DNA from: Venturia oleaginea
Taxonomy: Eukaryota > Ascomycota > Dothideomycetes > Venturiales > Venturiaceae
NCBI GenBank assembly: GCA_013176395.1
Contig: JABMLP010000017.1
Span: 62,001-126,000, forward strand
DNA: 64,000 nt
Direction: 5' to 3'
The notes under the pieces were generated by a model that was not told the origin of the DNA, did no database searches, and saw only the letters and a list, made by a program, of their open reading frames with translations. Within the stretch, counting starts at the first letter, position 1, and each line of letters begins with the position of its first letter. A program made the position numbers and the translations under genes. Positions 57,257 to 64,000 of the stretch are shown in pieces.

Positions 57257-59138
57257 ATGGCTGATACGAAGTCGACTTCGCCTACCCTCGTGCGGTCCGA
57301 GGATGGCATCGACTCGGATGGCGACTTTCGAGCGCTAGATCCTGACAGCGGTGTCAAACGAGGCTTGAAAACTCGACATTTGAGCATGATGGCTCTTGCT
57401 GGTATCATTGGGCCCGGACTGCTCGTCGGAAGCGGAGGAGCATTGGCAAGTGGCGGACCAGCAGCATTGCTGATTGGCTTGGGCGTCATTGGAATCATCG
57501 CCTTCTCCATCATGCAAAGTCTCGGAGAGCTCACAACATTGTATCCCACCGGAGGCGCGTTCGTCACGTTGAGCGACAGATTTGTTGACAAGGCGTTCGC
57601 CGTGGCTGTGGGATTGAATTATTGGATCATCTGGATTGCTGTGCTTTCTAACGAATACAATGTCATTTCCAGTATCTTTGTGTTTTGGAGCGACAAAGTG
57701 CCGCTATGGGGCTATTTCCTCATCTTCTGGTTTGCATTTCTGGCCTTCCAATTGCTAGGTGTGGAAACATTTGGAGAGGCTGAGTTCTGGCTGGCTTTGT
57801 TCAAGCTCGCGGGATTGGTCGCGTACTTTTTCTTCGCTATCATTTACGCATCTGGAGGCCTGGTGGGGCAGAAGGAAGCATTGGGATTTCGTAAGTTTCG
57901 AGAATTATGTGGAATCAATTGGCGAGCTAACACAATTCCAAGATATTGGCACGATCCAGGTCCCTTCGCGCAAGGTTTTCGTGGCGTGGCTACCGTGAGT
58001 CTTTTCAGTTGCACCCCAATCAGATTCGCCGATCCCGTACTGCCAACAATCAGCTTGGTTACTCAAGATGATGTGCTCAATTCGATATCCGAGATGATAT
58101 AATCCTGGCAATTCTTCTTCCTCTTCTCTTTCAGATTGTGAGAAATCTATGAGTATACATTGCTAACAGCATCAAGGTATTTGTCTTCTGCTCGACTTTC
58201 TATGCCGGAGTCGAAAGCGTGGCAGTGGCCGCAACAGAGACCAAGAATCCTAGAGTAGCTGTTCCATTGGCCATACGACAAGTCTTCTGGCGTATCATCT
58301 TTGTCTACATGGGTTCGGCCTTCTTCTTTGGTCTAACGTGCGCTTCTAATGCTGATGGTCTCGTCAATGGGTCCAGCCGAGCTTTGAAAAGCCCAATGAC
58401 CATTGCCATCCAAACTGCAGGCTGGGAAGGCGGAGTTCATCTTATCAACGCGGTAAGAACCATCTTACGGCGTAAAGGGGTACTCGCTGATTTGTTTGCT
58501 AGTTTATTTTCTTCACCTGTCTCTCTGCCGTCAACTCGGCTATTTACATTGGCTCCAGAACGATTCTATTCATGGCGCAAGAGGAAATGGCGCCACGCTT
58601 CTTGGGCAAGACCAATCGACGTGGTGTTCCAGTTGCTGCCGTCATCCTCACCAACCTGTTTGGAACCATATCGATGATGAATGTCAGTACTGGTGGCAGC
58701 AAGGCCTACAGTTATATTGTCAATTTAAGCGGCGTTTCCACATTTCTGGTGTGGGCTTCGATATCTTTCACACATATTCGGTTCCGACAAGCATGGAAAG
58801 TGCAGGGTCCAAGTCTGGAAGAGCTTCCATTCAGATCCTTTGGCTATCCGTGTAATGCCTACTTCGGTGTCATTGCGAATGTCTTCTTGGCTGTGGTTCA
58901 AGGCTGGACGACACTGAGTCCGTTCAACGCTGGTAACTTTGTTGACGCATACATCCTGCTTCCTCTGTTTCCAATTATGTATTTTGGATACAAGCTCTTG
59001 CACAAGACGAGGTATTGGCGTTTGCAGGAGATCGACTTGGACTCTGGAAGACGACAGGGCTTGGACGCAAGGGAGGAGTTTCTGGGCGAGGATCTACAAA
59101 AAGGGACTTTGTGGCAGCGTCTTGTGCGCAACTTCTAG
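57257..59138 (+). CDS. Amino-acid permease, APC superfamily
   Basis: ATG 57257 starts a hydrophilic N-terminus, then the APC signature RHLSMMALAGIIGPGLLVGSGGALASGGP and about twelve hydrophobic helices. Introns at 57995-58176 and 58453-58502 join well. The model 57257-57994, 58177-58452, 58503-59138 gives 549 residues. Conserved family parts are YWHDPGPFAQGF, ESVAVAATETKNP and RTILFMAQEEMAP. A further GTAAGT...CAAG stretch at 57891-57942 looks like an intron, but splicing it would break the frame, while reading through adds 17 residues. It is probably a plasma-membrane amino-acid/proton symporter. Confidence 0.88.
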
Positions 59139-59668
59139 CGTCGGCGGATATCGAGCAGTAAGCAGTCAATTACTCGTTCGTGTATGTTTGTAAATAGTAG
59201 TAGGGCATACAGTTTGAACCTTGAACCAAAGTTACAAATGAATCGTATTTGCCCACGACCAACAGACTCGAATACAAAGCCTCAGACACACCAAGTATTT
59301 TCATTCGATCATTCTTTGTGTGGCGAAAGTCAACTTGGTATTCTTTTTACTCTTTTCGAAGCACCAGTTCTGCAAACAACAGGAAGCGGCACGGCTCACC
59401 GTCGTGGCAACATGCTAGACATCTTGGCTGCATTGCTCAGTCATCAAACCTGGCTCTGTGGTAGGCTGTCGCACAGCATATCTACTCTGAAGTTCGCATT
59501 AAGCGATAGGAAATGCCTTTCAACGGTCTTGGTTTGAGTAGAGCTAACGTAAATCGCATGGGAGTGATGGCACAATGTCCATCTCAATTCGTACATGGGA
59601 TTGCACAATCCCCATAAAGACTTGCTGAATCATACAGTCTAAAGTTTTTGCTGCACAAGACAGATTCG
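59139..59668. other. Intergenic
   Basis: No gene supported between the permease and the membrane protein gene. Frames are short. Confidence 0.4.
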
Positions 59669-60866
59669 ATGAGTCTCACACTAATGGAACCTCACCTCGA
59701 GACAGTGCCGTTGTCTACCTACAACTGGGGTCAAGATGGACCTCCCAAACTTAACACTCTTTTACCTTTCAATCCTGTGGTGTATAACCTGATCGCTTCT
59801 TTCCAAGCCATCACCTTCTGGATCTCCTTCGAATTGATGATTCATGTGTTTTTCACTTTCAAGCGACGAGGAAGCCTATATTTCTGGTAAGTGCTTCAGT
59901 CTTGGTACGGAGTGGATCCACACTTATGCAGATGACAAGGTCGATACTCCTCGCGACATGGGCTGTAGTGGTGACAACGATCTTCGAAGTCTTGGTCCTT
60001 TGGGTGGTACCGTTTAGCAACATCCCCATCCTTGGAATTCAGCGACTGTTCTCTGCACTCATGTACTCCGGCTTCTGTTGGGTCCTCTACTCGCGTTTGC
60101 ACCTCGTCACCCAAAGCTCGAAACTACTTCGCTTAGTTTTCTGGACCATCATCGCAACTGGTGTCACCTGCAACCTTCCGGGTATTTTGAACATTTGCGT
60201 ACCTTCGCTGCTGCGAAATCCATGCTGTTCGATGCGTTTTCCGGAACAGACATTGTGTTCACCGTGCAAGAAATCACGCTTTCGAGCATGTACATTTACC
60301 TCTTCTATCAATTCGCTCGAGGTGGGTCACTCGAGCCTAGAGACCGCGCGACATTGTCTCTGCTCGTCATAGCTCAGATGGTCATACTCCTCAGTGATGC
60401 CGCCACGACTGTCCTCATCTACATTCACTTTTATGTCTTGAGGATGGCACTAGTACCATTCACCTATGCAACCAAGCTTAGGCTGGAATTTTTAGCTCTG
60501 AACCGGCTGTCTACACGCGGGAATCCAATGCAAGCCTCAATGTGGGAGGTACAAGCCACGGATCATGAGCATCAGCAATCGACCCAGATAGCTTCAACTG
60601 GTTGGATTATTTGCATTTGCGACCAAGAAGTTGAGATTTGCCACAGTGTGAAGAAGGTCTGGACCGGGAGGTTAGCGAGTGGTCGATTCGTGCCACAAGC
60701 ACCGAGCAAGGGATTTCAGGACAGGCAAAAGCTTCCCAAATTCCCACGGAAGCTGTTATTTCCAAATCCCCGCTCTCGGGTTGTGGTTGTCGGAATACAA
60801 CGTGCCGGGACCATCAGTTCATGCAGAATCATGCAGACTTGGGATTCTCTTAGGGCCACTCAGTGA
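59669..60866 (+). CDS. Multi-pass fungal membrane protein, uncharacterised
   Basis: Three exons (59669-59886, 59940-60181, 60250-60866) give 358 residues. The introns are 53 and 68 bp. Five to seven hydrophobic helices can be seen in the first 250 residues, with a conserved-looking FTVQEITLSSMYIYLFYQF segment split by the second intron. The layout resembles the fungal DUF7703 group of integral membrane proteins, whose role is unknown. The last 120 residues are hydrophilic and less convincing, and a further unseen intron could shorten them. Confidence 0.7.
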
Positions 60867-61304
60867 TCACATGGCGTGACTGAATGCAGAATCGCAGAGC
60901 GCGCTTCTCAAGCGGTGCAACGTTGCGGTAGCCTAGTAAGTCGGCCTTAGTGGTTGAAAGGCTCGGCATCTGACCCTGCTAACATGCATGCGCAGTAAAC
61001 CCACTAGATTCACGATTAGCAAGACTCTAGTACCAAGAATGAGATCAAAATCAATTATTATTCGTGGCTCGGACGCCAACCAGTGGGAATTCACTATCCA
61101 AATCAAGCGCCTCCAACTCCCTGCAAAATCCGACATATAGTGCGATCCCATCAGCACTACCCTGAATGACAGAGTCTCCTCAAATCCATCATCCCGGGTT
61201 GCATCGTTTACCGACGACAATGTGCCCAGGAATATCCAGACGCAGCCGCCGCGGGTCCCACAACCCCAGACTCCACGCCAAAACATATGATCAAAATCCC
61301 ACCA
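60867..61304. other. Intergenic
   Basis: No gene seen. It lies between convergent genes, so it probably holds both 3' ends. Confidence 0.4.
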
Positions 61305-61589
61305 CTACAGCTTTGCCCGTATCGTGCCTTCACACTCTCGTGGTATCTCGCAAGATTCGCAGTAATTGCTAGGGAACCAGCCGCGTTGGCCGTCAGTGTT
61401 GAGACCGTCCCACCATCCACTTTCCCGTTTGGACAGGACTCGTATCGGCTCTCCTTTGCGTAGGTTGATGACTATGTTTCCGTCTTCACTCGTGTAATCG
61501 TATTTTGCTCGGACGTAGATGGTGTCATGTTTGTAGGAGGTCGCCATGTTTGAGGTGATGGTTGCGTTTTGTGATGATGGAGATTGCAT
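61305..61589 (-). CDS. Small stand-alone SH3-domain protein
   Basis: A 94-codon ORF. Residues about 24-78 form a nearly complete SH3 fold: AKYDYTSEDGN, LRKGEPIRVL, ESGWWDG, and RGWFPSNYCE. These contain the usual ALYDY, WW and PxxY ligand-groove positions. The GWWDG...RGWFPSNY pattern is closest in style to the SH3 of fungal Ras exchange factors and adaptors. Nothing else of such proteins follows, so it is either a true mini-protein or a leftover exon. A second start at 61547 (MATSYK) is possible. Confidence 0.7.
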   Translation of the reverse strand: MQSPSSQNATITSNMATSYKHDTIYVRAKYDYTSEDGNIVINLRKGEPIRVLSKRESGWWDGLNTDGQRGWFPSNYCESCEIPRECEGTIRAKL

Positions 61590-61818
61590 GTGATTGATGT
61601 TTGGTGATTGTATTGAGGAAGTCTACGATGGATGGTTAGCCTTGCTATAACTCTGCGCGATGGGAGAATCCTACAATGACGTTTCGCCCAGGAATCGAAA
61701 AGAGGAAGGGAATAATGGAGGTATCTCTGCACGTAGCCCGGCTTCAAAAACGTAGATGTATTCGGAAAAGATAATGGTGATGATGATGATAGAATATGAG
61801 GTGTATGTAGGTAGGTAA

Positions 61819-62133
61819 ATGCAGTCCAAACAACAACAAGCACGATCAAGTCCCTTGAGTATATACGAGAGCGTCAGAGAGCCACGTACCTATAAGTACA
61901 CACATATCTGGTACCCCACCACTCCAGCCCCAGCGACAACGGACCCAGCTGATATGGCAGAAAAAATGCGGGGTAGCGGGTTCATCGAATCGAGGCGCAG
62001 GGACAGGGACAGGGGCAAGGACAAGGAAAAGGACAAGGGCGAAAGGGTTCCAGGCGCACCTGCATCTAGCCTAACCCCGCCACCACCGACCAAAACCGCA
62101 GGCATACCCGCCCGTTATCGACCCTACGCTTGA
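61819..62133 (+). CDS. Hypothetical small basic protein
   Basis: A 104-codon ORF from ATG 61819. It has a charged RRRDRDRGKDKEKDKGER stretch and a Pro-rich tail (TPPPPTKTAGIPARYRPYA). No domain. It is divergent to the SH3 gene. It could be a real disordered protein or chance. Confidence 0.3.
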   Translation: MQSKQQQARSSPLSIYESVREPRTYKYTHIWYPTTPAPATTDPADMAEKMRGSGFIESRRRDRDRGKDKEKDKGERVPGAPASSLTPPPPTKTAGIPARYRPYA

Positions 62134-63217
62134 ATAGGTATGGATTACGCATGATGCGTGTGCATTGTTTTTATATTATATTGTGGTTATGCACTGCTGT
62201 TCGCTACCGGTACTGATTTCCCACATACCATCCCTGCAAAGCGGGTGCAAAGCAATGCAGAAGCAGAGGAAAAATTTCAGGCTTTGCGGGGATGATCAGT
62301 GTGCATGCATTTATTCATCACGGATTCACGATCCAATCAGATTAGAGCCGTCTATCGAGAGATGAAGAGATGGAGATGGAGATTGAATATGCCCTAGGAG
62401 TAATACCGACACATCACACCAGTCCTGATACCAATAGCAATAGCAATATCCTACCGATATCGATATCGATGCAGGGTCCAGATGCCAATTCTTTCATAGT
62501 AGGAGGCAAGGGGAGTGAAAGAGCCGCGCCAGCCAGCCAGCCAGCCAGTCTCAACTCCGGGCCCCAAGCCTCCCACCATCTAGAATAGCCAAGACCCAAG
62601 ATCCAGAGTTTGCAGAAATCCCCAGAGATGAAAGAAGTGCCGACGGTTCCGGGTCCATGGATTCTGAATCTGGATGTTTGCTTTTTGTCATCTAGGGTCG
62701 CTTGCGGGTACTATAAAGGTTGTATGGGTATTTAGTTCTTGTACTTACCAGCCAGCTGCACTTCCCAACGATATAAATATATATGTCTACTGCGATATTT
62801 CGGTCAATTCTACTCTTGGCATACACCCAATCCGGTCCGTTAAGCAGAATCTTGCTCGGCTCAACCTCGGCTCATGGCTGCTCAGCTTTGCACTGCCACT
62901 GCTCATGCCGTACCTCAAGCTCGCTCGTGGTCGCTCGTGGTCGCTCGTGATCGCTCGCGCTCTGCTCATGCCTGATCTTGCCTGATCACGCTCGCTCATG
63001 ATTGCCATCTTGGTTCCTCAGGCTGCTCATGCTCAAACCCCTGTTCTTTGATCGAGTCCTGATTCTGGTCCCTTTTCCCCCTAAACAACTATGAGCCACT
63101 CTACACGATGCTACACCTCATGGTAATCCGTGGCTGCCTCCTGCCGAATGACAGAGAGGCTGTGGAGGCGCCCGTTTTTGGGACCCTCCGAAGGCTGAAT
63201 GCGAAGATTCACCCAAT
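62134..63217. other. Repeat-poor to repeat-rich intergenic
   Basis: No gene seen. From about 62870 to 63005 GCTCGTG/GCTCATG units recur (GCTCGTGGTCGCTCGTGGTC), a degenerate short tandem repeat. Confidence 0.4.
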
Positions 63218-63335
63218 GAGAAAATTCGCTGTGCGCGGACAATTGCGATGTGGAAAAAATCGCTGGGGGCGGAACATCGCTACGTACGAAACATCGCTGA
63301 GTGCGAACTCCGCTGGGCGCAAAAATTCGCTGCTC
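63218..63335. repeat. Degenerate ~17-bp tandem repeats
   Basis: Seven loosely related units of AAAATCGCTGNGNGCG type, such as AAAAATCGCTGGGGGCGG and AAACATCGCTGAGTGCG. Confidence 0.5.
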
Positions 63336-63489
63336 ATGCTGCGTGTTCTCCAGACCCGTAGCTCTCGGGAACAACCCTGTACGAAGAGGCCAGCGAAGAC
63401 GGATTCTGGAGCCTGTACGCGTCGCTGGCTACGAACCTTCTCTTCATGAGGAGAGCCAATCCAGAAACGTAAACAACGCGATTATCCTC

Positions 63490-64000
63490 TCACAACGACG
63501 CGTCGACGCGCCGAAAGTCGACCTCCGAACCTCACGAAACACCCAACATTACAGCCCCAGTACGAGGAAGGACTTGTCACCCTTCCCTGTACGCACTACT
63601 GATGGAAGATGGGGTTGGTTCCCCCATCTTCCTGCCCGACAACTGTTTACGGCAACGCAGGTCGACGAGTACGTGTTGTAGACGCGGCGCGAAAGAGACG
63701 GATACAAGCAGAACAACAGCAACACGACCACAAACAGCAGAGATACTACACTCAAGATCACGACCATCCTCCGAACATGACGCACCCACGCGCTGAAAAA
63801 CGATCTCCAACCTCACGAAACACCAAAACATTACAGCCCCAGTACGGGAAGGGAGTTGCGACCCTTCTGTGTACGCCCCATCGATGGAGCATGGGATTCG
63901 GTTCCCCATATTCTTGCCCGACAATAGTTAACGGTTTCCAAGATTCATTGAGTACGTGCGTGGATCGGAACTGAAAAGAGGACGCAGCCAAACAGGCCAC
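63490..64000. repeat. 281-bp direct repeat
   Basis: CTCACGAAACACC occurs at 63531 and 63812, and the following blocks (CATTACAGCCCCAGTACG, CCCGACAA, GAGTACGTG) keep the same order and spacing. The second copy runs to the window end. No ORF of known type. It may be part of a larger tandem array or a transposon end. Confidence 0.65.

Overview
The window is a stretch of a filamentous ascomycete genome (Pezizomycotina). The genes carry short introns of about 46-180 bp with GTRNGT...YAG ends. Several families are typical of these fungi: a DUF7730/F-box-like protein, an ACS-type MFS permease, a TDT/SSU1 transporter, a nitronate monooxygenase and a GH114 glycosidase. The transposons are fungal pogo/Fot, Tc1-DD34E, Copia and Gypsy types. 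Many broken genes have CAA/CAG changed to TAA/TAG, which fits repeat-induced point mutation (RIP). I cannot name the species. No tRNA, rRNA, CRISPR array, replication origin or bacterial-type operon was seen.

Layout. 0.5-1.9 kb: a secreted SURNod19-like protein. 2.6-9.4 kb: a nest of dead retroelements, with two Gypsy 5' ends pointing at each other around an antisense Copia reverse-transcriptase fragment and the 5' two thirds of a Copia gag-pol. 9.5-11.9 kb: two broken pogo-type transposons side by side. 12.5-13.6 kb: a secreted, basic protein with dibasic sites. 13.6-18.1 kb: no recognisable gene. 18-19.2 kb: a nuclear-type protein with a KEN box, followed by minisatellites. 20.9-25.2 kb: a small cysteine-rich secreted protein, then a tail-anchored-looking protein built from repeated phase-2 exons. 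25.5-36.4 kb: a metabolic and transport stretch (GH114, HSL-type esterase, broken SSU1-like transporter, nitronate monooxygenase, MFS permease). 36.6-38 kb: an intact Tc1-type transposon. 38.2-39 kb: a possible Fe(II)/2OG oxygenase-like protein. 39.5-44.5 kb: three F-box-related pseudogenes and a telomere-like motif. 45.2-49.4 kb: the ribosome biogenesis pair mS26 (mitochondrial) and NOG2 (nucleolar), divergently transcribed. 50.3-52.9 kb: a forkhead-like/DUF7730/basic-tail protein. 53-54.9 kb: a pogo/Fot element. 55.9-56.8 kb: another stop-riddled pseudogene. 57.3-60.9 kb: an amino-acid permease and a multi-pass membrane protein. 61.3-62.1 kb: a stand-alone SH3 protein and a small ORF. 62.1-64 kb: repeat-rich DNA.

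The gene-dense blocks (25-36 kb and 45-60 kb) look like ordinary euchromatin. The retroelement nest and the F-box pseudogene patch look like fast-evolving accessory islands. The most unusual gene is at 22947-25224. Three successive exon starts encode the same acidic FGDM-type module, all its introns are phase 2, and the DNA upstream carries degenerate repeats with splice-donor-like cores. Exon models were assembled by hand from reading frame and splice signals and have no transcript support.
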